Assembly: GCA_947448795.1 (NCBI GenBank)
Contig: CANFOZ010000014.1
Location: 1 to 46,966 of the forward strand
Direction: 5' to 3'
Length of the DNA stretch: 46,966 nt
DNA from: Bacteroidota bacterium
GTDB lineage: Bacteria > Bacteroidota > Bacteroidia > AKYH767-A > JAHEYN01
The notes under the pieces were generated by a model. That model saw nothing but the letters and a program-made list of their open reading frames with translations, searched no databases and was not told where the DNA came from. Below are positions 28,040 through 36,979 of this stretch, piece by piece (the stretch's first letter is position 1; each line of letters opens with the position of its first letter). A program made the translations under genes and the position numbers.

Positions 28040-28164
28040 CAGCGCCTTGGCTACAGCGGGGGCTTTCTGCTGTTTGAAAATCACATGAATTGTTTTATAT
28101 TTGTTGAACTATTTAAGAAACACCTCGCCCACCCCGCCGGCGCCAAGCCGCCAAACGTTTGTGG
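28030..28164. repeat. Imperfect long inverted repeat (attC-like) at the 3' end of the putative cassette
   Basis: Left arm 28030-28061 ccaccgctaacagcgccttggctacagcgggg versus reverse complement of 28132-28164 ccacaaacgtttggcggcttggcgccggcgggg; an inner AACAGC/GCTGTT pair at 28038-28043/28069-28074. Confidence 0.65.
28157..28164 (+). repeat. 8-bp direct repeat GTTTGTGG, right boundary of the putative cassette
   Basis: Same 8-mer as 27354-27361. Confidence 0.6.
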
Positions 28165-28195
28165 TATATCAACATTAAAAAGCAGTGATGCTGTC

Positions 28196-28612
28196 TTAGG
28201 CAAAGCAATTTTTATGTTGCTTATTGGCTGCTTCTTTTTGCGCGCTCTTCATGTGATGGCGGACCATTTTAAGAAGGTCGCGCATTTCAAAAGGCATAAC
28301 CAAATAGTCGTCGGCTCCCAAAGCAATCGCTTCTTGTATGTCTTTTTTTTCGGAATGCCCTGAAAAAATAAGAAAAGGGATCGCTCTATATTCGGGAGTG
28401 CTTTTGACATGTTTTAAAATGGAGAAATCATCTAGTTGAGGTCTGCGCATGTCACACAGGATAAGGCCAGGCCGCATTTTTTCAAGAACGGAAAGACCTT
28501 CTTGACAAAACGAGGCGATAGCCGTTGAATAGCCATGAAGTTCTAAAAGTTCCCGTGTGTTGTCGAGTAAAGCTAGGTTTTCTTCGATTACAAGGATTGT
28601 TTTATTATTCAT
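28196..28612 (-). CDS. Single-domain response regulator receiver protein (divergent active site)
   Basis: KTILVIEENLALLDNTRELLELHGY, LILCDMRRPQLDDFSILKHVK, IPFLIFSGHSE, ALGADDYLVMPFEMRDLL: receiver fold. Internal ATG at 28612 preferred over the track start at 28657. Confidence 0.85.
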   Translation of the reverse strand: MNNKTILVIEENLALLDNTRELLELHGYSTAIASFCQEGLSVLEKMRPGLILCDMRRPQLDDFSILKHVKSTPEYRAIPFLIFSGHSEKKDIQEAIALGADDYLVMPFEMRDLLKMVRHHMKSAQKEAANKQHKNCFA

Positions 28613-28825
28613 AAGTCTTTTCGCTAATGTTTGTAAAGAAGAGCAATAATGCGTCATAATTGTGTGATTTAAATTACATTATAGACTTCCGGCTTTGCAT
28701 CATTTATTGGCTATTAGCTAAAATCTTTTGTGCTTTTTTCAAGCGCTAATTATCGGGTTTAATCGAATACCCTGTTTAATGCGCTCAAATGCAGGGTATC
28801 ATTGGCCGACCAATTCGAGAGCCGA

Positions 28826-31800
28826 ATGCGCAAGAAGGAAATTTGTGTAGCAGTAAAACCACCAACGCGTTTGGAGCAATTCACCATGCGCCTGTTGATT
28901 TTTTGCGGGCTATGTTGGATGCTCTTTTTTTTGATCTGGTTCTTTAAGCCAGCGCATATCGGCTTTGCTCCTTTGTGGGTTCTGCTAACGCTTGCTTTGC
29001 TTTTTAAGCTTTTAAAGATGCTCCACGAATGGTACCATTACTGGGATTTGAGCACCACGCCTCCACCGGTATTGAAAAAAGCATGGACCGTAGATGTGTT
29101 TACAACGGCCTGCTCGGGTGAGCCATTCAGTATGATTGATCGAACATTACGGGCCATTCAGGCGATTACGTATCCACACAAAGCCTACCTGTGCGACGAA
29201 TCGAACAATCCTGCTTTGCGGTCCCTGTGTGAGTCGCTTGGTGTAATACATGTTACTAGACTCGAAAAGACGGACGCTAAAGCAGGCAATATTAACAATG
29301 CTTTGAAAAGGGCTGTGGGCGAGGTCTGCGTGATCCTCGACCCAGATCACGAGCCTGTTCCTCACATGCTCGATCGTTTATTGCCCTATTTTGAGGATGG
29401 CGGTGTTGGTTTTGTGCAATCGGTACAAGCGTATAGCAATCAAGGGGAAAGTCTTGTAGCCCGCGGCGCCGCCGAACAAACCTATCATTTCTACGGACCC
29501 ATGATGATGTGCATGAACAGCTATGGCACCGTGCAGGCCATAGGCGCCAATTGTGCTTTTCGTCGTGCGGCCTTGGATTCAATAGGTGGCCACGCACCGG
29601 GTTTGGCCGAGGACATGCATACCGCCATGCAATTGCATGCGAAGGGATGGACCTCGGTGTATGTGCCCGAGATATTAACCCGCGGACTCGTACCTGCGTC
29701 CTTGTCTGCATACTATGCGCAGCAACTAAAATGGTCGCGTGGCACCTTCGAATTGCTGTTTCGGGTTTACCCTTTATTAAGAAAGCAGTTTACCTGGCGC
29801 CAGCAACTGCATTATTTTCTTTTGCCGGTTTATTTTCTCTTTGGTTTAATAACGTTGATCGATTTGTCTATTCCTGTGGCAGCGCTGCTTTTGGCGCGCA
29901 CGCCTTGGTCGCTCGACATGGGGCGCATGGCGCTGATTTATTTGCCTCTACTAGCTTTGTCAATAGGTATTAGACGATTTTCGCAACGTTGGCTGCTAGA
30001 GCCGCACGAGCAAGGTTTTCACTTGCCTGGTGGTATGTTGCGAACCGCAACGTGGTGGGTCTATTTGCTGGGTTTCGTATATGCTGTATTCCGTGTGAAG
30101 GTGCCCTATATTCCAACGCCAAAACAAGACGAACACCGCAACCATTGGTTGCTTAGTGTGCCCAATATGCTTGCTGTTTTTATTAGTTTATCAGCCATTG
30201 TGTATGGCTTGTCACTCGATTGGAGTCCGTATAGCCTCAGCATGGCTGGCTTTGCACTTTTGAATGCTGCTCTTTTGTCGGTCGTTGTTATATCCAGCCA
30301 GCAGCAGTTAGGAAGTGATATCCAAGCGAAGATTCCTTGGAAGCGCGTCCTTACTCCACTTCTGGAAACATGGTATCGCACGCACCGCGGTCTTCGCTAT
30401 AGTTCTATGTTTGTGCTGTTGCTTATTTCGCTGGTTTTTTGGGGATATAAAGCAAAAGACGATTCCGACCAAAGCCCAACAACGAATGCCCTTGCAAAGC
30501 GAGGCGGTTTCTATATCGGAATTCAGTCTTCGACTCAGCAAAAACAGCAGCTACCTGGCATGCATCCACAAAATGCTAACCCTTTTGATATTGTGTCTTT
30601 TGAGGATAACGCAGCGCCAAATGCGCTATCTAAGCGCCTAGATAGCATTCGAAAAAGGGCTTCTCTTCCCTTTTTTACTTGGCATCCGAGTGATCGCTGT
30701 AGTGATTTTTGTGCGGCTGTTTTGCGCGGCAAAAAAGATGAATTTTTAGGATTGTATGCTAAAGCATTTCTTGATTTTGGTGATCCTATCATGCTTTCCT
30801 TTGCTCTAGATAGTACTAATACAAGCACGCAAACGCCTATGGATCCTGCTTTGTATCGAAAGGCATGGCAGTACATCTATCTCTTTTTCCTTCGGCAAGG
30901 TGTATCTAATGTCACTTGGGTTTGGGCGCCATCGCTACCAATTAACATGGCCTTTTATCCAGGCGATGATGTAGTGGATTGGATTGCTCCTTGCTGTTTC
31001 GACTCCCACGAGGAACCCCTGGCTTTTGCTTTTTTTAGGAGCCGATACGCTGCTGCGCGAGTCGCTCTTTCTAGCGTTCAAAAACCGATACTGCTGGCCT
31101 TACCCAATGCGCAAGAATCAGCTCCTGATCTAACGGACTTTGTCAATAGCAATGCGGAGCTTGGGGGATTGCTGTTTCCGGCATCGGCCACTAATGCTGT
31201 CGTTTATGATTCGCTTAGGGAGAGCATACGAGCACAGTCGATGCATCAAAAGCCCTACCTCTATCCAACCGCTCTGTTTTTAGAAAAAAAGCATCCTCCA
31301 ACCAACCAGCCATACCTTCAAAAAACACCGCAGGGCTTTGCGTTATTGGTTGATGGAAAGCCTTTCTACATGCGGGGTGTGGCTTATAATCCAGCGCATG
31401 ATTGGCGGGATGGAAACACACCGCTGACACGACAGCAATTGGAGCACGATTTTAAGGCTATCAAAGAAATGGGTGCCAACACATTGAGGCGGTATGGGCC
31501 AGGTTTTTACGACAGGAATATTTTAAATATCGCCAAAGAGTATGATTTGAAAGTGCTTTATGGCTTTAATTTTGACCCGAAAAAGGACTATGCCTGCGAT
31601 ACCTTGCAGCTGCTTGAATATAGGAAACAAGTTATTGATCAGGTGCTTCGCTACCGCGATTATCCAGCCGTTTTAGGATGGGTGTTAGGGAATGAAACAT
31701 GGGGCCTTTTAAAGCAGCAATTCGGCGCTCCATATCTTACCGTTGTTCGCAGAAATTACCTGCGAATGATTGAGCACTTGGCGCAAGAAATCCATAAGCT

Positions 31801-32554
31801 CGATCCTAATCATCCGGTGTTTACCTGTATGGAGCACGCGGGGTATCAGCTGGGTGCAGAGCTTACCGCGCTTCGCCTTGACGCTCCTTCGCTGGATGCT
31901 GTGGGTATCAATTCCTACTATAAACCATTAATTTCCGATTTGCACGAAACCGTTCAAAAAATGGCTCCTGAACGCCCTTATTTTGTTTCTGAGTTTGGTC
32001 CGAATGGATATTGGGACAAGGATTACAACCTGCTTGCCGAAGGGCGTTTACACGAGCAAAGCGAGTTGGAAAAAGCCGATTGGTACCAACGCCAATGGCT
32101 TGCATATATTCTTCCTTACCGCGGGGATAACCTTGGCGGAGTGGCCTATTGCTGGAGCGATCGTTACGAAGGAAGCGAAACTTGGTTTGGCCTCACTGAT
32201 TTCAAGGGAAGGCGAAAGCCAAGCTATTATAGCTTAAAAGCCTGTTGGACCGGTAATAAAGCCAACTTTATGCCAAGCTATTCCATACTAATGCCTCCTA
32301 AGATGCGGCGTGGCGGGCGTTATTTAATTCAGGCAAAAGGGCTTGCTTCAATATCTGAAAACACGGATTTTACTTGGTCTTTGCTTGCCGACGAATACAT
32401 GCAGCCTGTGGATGCATTGACTTCACAAAACCCGGGCGAAGTTTTGTTGACAGTGCCCGCAAAAGGGAAGAATCTACGCCTGTACCTCTATGCCGACGAC
32501 AAGTTAGGACGCGTGTCAACAGCCTCTGCTCCCATTATCATTAACGAAAAATAA
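28826..32554 (+). CDS. GT2 (cellulose synthase-like) membrane glycosyltransferase fused to a GH26/GH17-like domain and a C-terminal GH2-type TIM-barrel domain
   Basis: GT2: KTDAKAGNINNALKRA, ILDPDHEP, LAEDMHTAMQLHAKGW, QQLKWSRGTFELL plus TM helices. GH2-like: GKPFYMRGVAYNPAHDW, GWVLGNETWG (NE), YFVSEFGPNGYW (E). The track start at 28802 is TTG; ATG at 28826. Confidence 0.85.
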   Translation: MRKKEICVAVKPPTRLEQFTMRLLIFCGLCWMLFFLIWFFKPAHIGFAPLWVLLTLALLFKLLKMLHEWYHYWDLSTTPPPVLKKAWTVDVFTTACSGEPFSMIDRTLRAIQAITYPHKAYLCDESNNPALRSLCESLGVIHVTRLEKTDAKAGNINNALKRAVGEVCVILDPDHEPVPHMLDRLLPYFEDGGVGFVQSVQAYSNQGESLVARGAAEQTYHFYGPMMMCMNSYGTVQAIGANCAFRRAALDSIGGHAPGLAEDMHTAMQLHAKGWTSVYVPEILTRGLVPASLSAYYAQQLKWSRGTFELLFRVYPLLRKQFTWRQQLHYFLLPVYFLFGLITLIDLSIPVAALLLARTPWSLDMGRMALIYLPLLALSIGIRRFSQRWLLEPHEQGFHLPGGMLRTATWWVYLLGFVYAVFRVKVPYIPTPKQDEHRNHWLLSVPNMLAVFISLSAIVYGLSLDWSPYSLSMAGFALLNAALLSVVVISSQQQLGSDIQAKIPWKRVLTPLLETWYRTHRGLRYSSMFVLLLISLVFWGYKAKDDSDQSPTTNALAKRGGFYIGIQSSTQQKQQLPGMHPQNANPFDIVSFEDNAAPNALSKRLDSIRKRASLPFFTWHPSDRCSDFCAAVLRGKKDEFLGLYAKAFLDFGDPIMLSFALDSTNTSTQTPMDPALYRKAWQYIYLFFLRQGVSNVTWVWAPSLPINMAFYPGDDVVDWIAPCCFDSHEEPLAFAFFRSRYAAARVALSSVQKPILLALPNAQESAPDLTDFVNSNAELGGLLFPASATNAVVYDSLRESIRAQSMHQKPYLYPTALFLEKKHPPTNQPYLQKTPQGFALLVDGKPFYMRGVAYNPAHDWRDGNTPLTRQQLEHDFKAIKEMGANTLRRYGPGFYDRNILNIAKEYDLKVLYGFNFDPKKDYACDTLQLLEYRKQVIDQVLRYRDYPAVLGWVLGNETWGLLKQQFGAPYLTVVRRNYLRMIEHLAQEIHKLDPNHPVFTCMEHAGYQLGAELTALRLDAPSLDAVGINSYYKPLISDLHETVQKMAPERPYFVSEFGPNGYWDKDYNLLAEGRLHEQSELEKADWYQRQWLAYILPYRGDNLGGVAYCWSDRYEGSETWFGLTDFKGRRKPSYYSLKACWTGNKANFMPSYSILMPPKMRRGGRYLIQAKGLASISENTDFTWSLLADEYMQPVDALTSQNPGEVLLTVPAKGKNLRLYLYADDKLGRVSTASAPIIINEK

Positions 32555-32560
32555 TACGCT

Positions 32561-34996
32561 ATGCGCCTAAAACTACTCGTGCTTTTTATATTTTTCTGCT
32601 CCTTGCATGCATCGGCTAATGAAGTGGCGCGCATTGATTACCAAGCCGCAGAAGCTGGAGAGGTTTGGCTTGTGTGGGGTATATCAAACTGGCAAACGCC
32701 GGCACCCGAGCTTTGGCCCGATGGCAGTTATCAAAAAGAGAAGCTTGTATACAGTCCGATGCGGCTTGTAGGGGATGCTTTTGAAGTATCGCTGAGCTTG
32801 CCAAAGGGCACATTGGTCGACTATGTTTTTTGGATCAGCAAATCGCCATTTAATAAACCGTTCGATCGATGGGATGTGAATCGCGCACCGCTTAAAGATT
32901 ACCATCTGGTGGTAACCGGCGAGCAGCATGTGCACATACGCCCAACGATAAGCATCCACCCCAGTGCGTCTTTGTCCATCTTGGATATCGCACTGCCCTG
33001 GCTAGTGTTAGTCCAAGCTCTCTTGCTGCTTTTTGCGTGGTTTAGACGCAAGGAAATAGCAGCTCAATTTAGGCACGTAGCAAGCCCTGTTGTAATCCTT
33101 GCTGCTGCGCTGGTTTTATGGGCTTTGTTTTTTGTTAGCAGAGCAACTATTGCGGGTCTTAGCTGGGGACTGTATTTTAATCCTCGAAACTACCTTTCAG
33201 CTTGGCTTGCTGCTGGGTATGAGGACTTTGTGTTTGTGCTTTTATTGGTGCTTATCTTCTTAAGCATCGCCCTATTCCTTCGTCGATTCACGCGTATAAC
33301 CAAGGCTGCGCTTGCTGTCTATTTTTTGCTCGTTATTGCTTGTATGGTAATATCCTTGTTAAACATTCGTGTTGTGGAGTTGCTTGGAAGGCCTTTCAAT
33401 TACCGTTGGTTTTATTATTCAGATTACTTGCAGAGCAGCGATGCTAAAGCAGCTTTAGGCGCTAACATTGAACCTGGTTTTGTGTATTCAGTGCTTTTGG
33501 TTTGCGGTATTTCGATATTGATTTTTTGGCTTTTTGTGTATGCCTTGAGCTTTGTTTTAGAGCGGGCTCGCATGACGGCTTTAGCTCTCACTAGCCTTTT
33601 GTTTTTAGGTGTTACCTACTACTCTTTTGCTAAGTCGCATGTGCTCGAGTTAAAAATCAAACCCGAGCTGATGGCTAATCCAGTAAGTGATTTTATTCGT
33701 TCTGTAAACCCTTTCGCAGCGGAGCCTGATCTGTTCACCATGCCTGTTGATTCATCAGCGAGTTATGTAAATCAAGATAAGGAGCCCTTCGTAAAAAGTC
33801 CCTTGCCTCCTTTTCGGAATATCCTGTTGTTAGTTTTAGAATCAACACCCGCTGAGTATCTGACTTGTTACGGTGGTGCTTATGGTGTTAGCCCGGCCCT
33901 CGATTTAGCAGCAAAGCATGCCGTTCTTTTTGATTGTGTTTATGCCCACGCTCCTGCCACGAACAACTCCATGTTTTCAATGCTTTGCTCCTCTTATCCT
34001 TGGATTTCTTACAACAGCATCACGAAAGAGCATCCTGATATTCCCTTGCCTAGTATCTCATCTGTGCTTGGACAGCAGGGTTATCGGACCGCTTTTTTTA
34101 ATGCAGGCGACAACCGTTTTCAGCAGGCAGGCTTGTTTTTGAGCAATCAGGGATTTGAAAAAGTCAGCGATTATGCTGAAATGAACTGTTCAGCTAAAGA
34201 GTTCGAGGTAGATGATAAAAAGTGGCAATTTTTGAATGGAAAAGACGATGCGTGTTCAACCCAAGAATTGCTGAATTGGGTTGAAAGGGATCCCAAAAAA
34301 CCGTTTTTCGCTATGTTATGGACCTATCAAACGCATTATCCGTATTTCTTTCAAGGACCCGAAGAACACTATGTTTCGGATGACCCTTTTTTCAATCGAT
34401 ACCTCAATGCCGTGCATCATAGCGACGAACTTATTGGGACAATTCTAGCGAAATTAGCGTCTTTGCATTTGTCCGAATCCACCTTGGTTGTTGTAGTTGG
34501 TGATCACGGCGAAGCCTTTGGCCAACATGGCCAAACGACCCATGCCTCCGGAATTTATGAGGAAAACATTCATGTACCCTGTCTTTTTATCAATCCTCAA
34601 ATTAGTGCTGAACGAAGGCAAGGTGCAGGTGGCTTGGTCGATTTAGCGCCTACCCTTTTAGAAGGTCTTGGCAAAGATGTTCCGGCCACTTGGCAAGGTC
34701 GCAGTCTTTTTCAGAAAAAGAAGGATGATTATGTGTTTTTCTTCTCTCCTTGGTCTGATTATTTATTTGGGTACCGCAATGGAAATAAAAAATACATCTA
34801 CAACGCAAGTCGAAATACAACCCAGTTTTTTGATTTGAAGAAGGACCCCAAGGAGCTAAATACAACCCATACTTTAACCAACGAAGAGCTTTTGTTGGTG
34901 CATAAGCGCTTGGCCTTTTGGGTACAGGAAAACGAGCACAGAATGACCTCCATTTTAAACTCAACGAACGCTTCTCCGGGCTCAATGGATCGCTGA
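32561..34996 (+). CDS. Membrane sulfatase / LTA-synthase / phosphoglycerol-transferase-like protein (alkaline phosphatase superfamily) with N-terminal CBM-like domain
   Basis: Signal peptide, beta-rich N-terminus ([20 protein letters not shown]...[20 protein letters not shown]), several TM helices, then [73 protein letters not shown]. Confidence 0.85.
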   Translation: MRLKLLVLFIFFCSLHASANEVARIDYQAAEAGEVWLVWGISNWQTPAPELWPDGSYQKEKLVYSPMRLVGDAFEVSLSLPKGTLVDYVFWISKSPFNKPFDRWDVNRAPLKDYHLVVTGEQHVHIRPTISIHPSASLSILDIALPWLVLVQALLLLFAWFRRKEIAAQFRHVASPVVILAAALVLWALFFVSRATIAGLSWGLYFNPRNYLSAWLAAGYEDFVFVLLLVLIFLSIALFLRRFTRITKAALAVYFLLVIACMVISLLNIRVVELLGRPFNYRWFYYSDYLQSSDAKAALGANIEPGFVYSVLLVCGISILIFWLFVYALSFVLERARMTALALTSLLFLGVTYYSFAKSHVLELKIKPELMANPVSDFIRSVNPFAAEPDLFTMPVDSSASYVNQDKEPFVKSPLPPFRNILLLVLESTPAEYLTCYGGAYGVSPALDLAAKHAVLFDCVYAHAPATNNSMFSMLCSSYPWISYNSITKEHPDIPLPSISSVLGQQGYRTAFFNAGDNRFQQAGLFLSNQGFEKVSDYAEMNCSAKEFEVDDKKWQFLNGKDDACSTQELLNWVERDPKKPFFAMLWTYQTHYPYFFQGPEEHYVSDDPFFNRYLNAVHHSDELIGTILAKLASLHLSESTLVVVVGDHGEAFGQHGQTTHASGIYEENIHVPCLFINPQISAERRQGAGGLVDLAPTLLEGLGKDVPATWQGRSLFQKKKDDYVFFFSPWSDYLFGYRNGNKKYIYNASRNTTQFFDLKKDPKELNTTHTLTNEELLLVHKRLAFWVQENEHRMTSILNSTNASPGSMDR

Positions 34997-35009
34997 TAAG
35001 CGTTTTACT

Positions 35010-35017
35010 TACCTTTG
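35010..35017 (+). promoter_or_regulatory. Bacteroidota-type -7 element (TACCTTTG) upstream of mnmG
   Basis: TAnnTTTG match 24 bp before the ATG at 35041. Confidence 0.45.
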
Positions 35018-35040
35018 CGGATCTAGATAAAAAGATTCGC

Positions 35041-36921
35041 ATGCTACCAGAATATGATTTGATTGTGGTTGGCGCAGGTCACGCCGGTTGTGAAGCTGCT
35101 GCCGCTGCTGCCAACATGGGTTCCAAGGTTTTGTTGATTACCATGGACATGGCTAAAATAGCTCAAATGAGCTGTAATCCAGCTATGGGTGGTATCGCAA
35201 AAGGACAGATTGTTCGGGAGATAGACGCACTTGGCGGCTACTCTGGGATTGTTTCCGATAAAAGCGCCATCCAGTTTCGAATGTTAAATCGAAGCAAAGG
35301 GCCAGCGATGTGGTCGCCACGTACCCAAAACGACCGCGTTATTTTCACCTTAGCTTGGCGAAAAATACTCGAAGACACCAAGAATGTCGATTTCTGGCAA
35401 GACATGGTTAAATCGCTCCTAATAACGGCTGACGGCCAAGGCGTGGCTGGGGTTATTACCGGTATGGGATTGGAAATTAGATCCAAAGCTGTTGTTCTAA
35501 CTAACGGGACTTTTTTAAACGGGTTGATCCATATTGGCGCAAAGCAGTTTGGTGGAGGTCGTGTTGGTGAAAAAGCCTCATCTGGTATTACGGAGCAACT
35601 TCTAGATTTAGGTCTTGAAAGTGGTCGTATGAAAACGGGAACGCCGCCACGTGTTGATGGTCGCTCCCTCGACTATTCGAAAATGGAGGAACAACCAGGC
35701 GATGAGGATCCACAAAAATTTAGTTACAGTCCTACCGAGGCGTTAAAGAAGCAGCTTAGCTGCCACATCACCTATACCAATGCCGAGGTGCATGATATTT
35801 TAAAAACAGGTTTTGATCAAAGTCCAATGTTTACAGGTCGTATTCAGGGACTTGGACCTCGTTACTGCCCATCTATCGAAGATAAAATTAACCGTTTCGC
35901 GGATAAAGAGCGTCACCAGATCTTTGTTGAGCCAGAAGGTTGGGACACAGTAGAGATTTACGTAAACGGATTCTCCACTTCATTGCCGGAAAGTGTTCAG
36001 TATCAGGCGCTTAAGGCGATGAAAGGCTTTGAAAACGTGAAAATGTTTAGACCGGGCTATGCCATTGAGTACGATTACTTCCCGCCTACGCAATTGAAGC
36101 TCACGCTGGAAACTAAGAAGCTGGCTAATTTATATTTTGCTGGTCAGATTAACGGTACTACCGGATATGAAGAAGCAGCTTGTCAAGGATTGATGGCAGG
36201 AATTAATGCGCATCTTAAAAACGAAGGAAAGGATCCGTTTATCCTTCGTCGTGACGAAGCGTATATCGGCGTTTTAATTGACGACCTGATTACCAAAGGA
36301 ACGGATGAGCCGTATCGGATGTTTACCTCCAGAGCTGAATACCGTATTCTCCTTCGTCAAGATAATGCCGATGTTCGGCTTACTCATCTATCCTACAACA
36401 TGGGTTTGGCTAGCGCATCTCGAATGCGTCGCGTGGAAGAAAAGAATATGAAGGTGGAGCAAATAATACATTTTTTTAAAACTGGAAAGGCGGAGCCTGT
36501 TCAAGTAAACGAGATGCTCGAATTAGCCGGAACCGATACTGTTAAAATTAAGACAAAACTTTTTGCGCTGCTCTCCAGACCTCAAATTAATTTACCGATG
36601 ATGCGTAAAGCGGTTCCTGAAGTTGATGCTTTTTTGACGAGCTTGTCAGAGGATAATATTAGGCAAGAAATTGACCAGGCGGAGATACTAATGAAGTACG
36701 AAGGATATATCGGAAAAGAGAAGGAGTTGGCTGATAAATTTACGCGCTTTGAACACATTAAATTATACGATGATTTTGACTACCACCGCCTAACTTCTTT
36801 GTCTTCAGAAGCCCGAGAAAAACTGTCTAAAATAAAGCCCGAAACACTGGGTCAGGCATCGCGCATTAGCGGTGTAAATCCTTCAGATATCTCTGTTTTG
36901 ATGGTTTATCTCGGAAAATAG
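35041..36921 (+). CDS. mnmG: tRNA uridine-5-carboxymethylaminomethyl modification enzyme MnmG (GidA)
   Basis: [92 protein letters not shown]. The track start at 34918 is an in-frame extension overlapping the upstream gene. Confidence 0.96.
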   Translation: MLPEYDLIVVGAGHAGCEAAAAAANMGSKVLLITMDMAKIAQMSCNPAMGGIAKGQIVREIDALGGYSGIVSDKSAIQFRMLNRSKGPAMWSPRTQNDRVIFTLAWRKILEDTKNVDFWQDMVKSLLITADGQGVAGVITGMGLEIRSKAVVLTNGTFLNGLIHIGAKQFGGGRVGEKASSGITEQLLDLGLESGRMKTGTPPRVDGRSLDYSKMEEQPGDEDPQKFSYSPTEALKKQLSCHITYTNAEVHDILKTGFDQSPMFTGRIQGLGPRYCPSIEDKINRFADKERHQIFVEPEGWDTVEIYVNGFSTSLPESVQYQALKAMKGFENVKMFRPGYAIEYDYFPPTQLKLTLETKKLANLYFAGQINGTTGYEEAACQGLMAGINAHLKNEGKDPFILRRDEAYIGVLIDDLITKGTDEPYRMFTSRAEYRILLRQDNADVRLTHLSYNMGLASASRMRRVEEKNMKVEQIIHFFKTGKAEPVQVNEMLELAGTDTVKIKTKLFALLSRPQINLPMMRKAVPEVDAFLTSLSEDNIRQEIDQAEILMKYEGYIGKEKELADKFTRFEHIKLYDDFDYHRLTSLSSEAREKLSKIKPETLGQASRISGVNPSDISVLMVYLGK

Positions 36922-36927
36922 TACCGT

Positions 36928-36943
36928 TGTTTCATGTGAAACA
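36928..36943. promoter_or_regulatory. parS-like palindrome TGTTTCATGTGAAACA
   Basis: One mismatch to the bacterial chromosomal parS consensus TGTTTCACGTGAAACA; within the extended palindrome TTGTTTCATGTGAAACAA. Confidence 0.65.
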
Positions 36944-36979
36944 ATTTTAAAAAAATACTTAAAAACAATCTCTTTTATC

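Noticed and set aside
28085-28363. Plus-strand ORF of 92 aa downstream of the cassette
   Set aside because: It runs through the palindrome's right arm and then antisense to the response regulator; composition does not look like a real protein.
34918-35040. N-terminal extension of mnmG in the ORF track
   Set aside because: Overlaps the upstream gene and a likely promoter; [16 protein letters not shown] at 35041 is the normal MnmG N-terminus.
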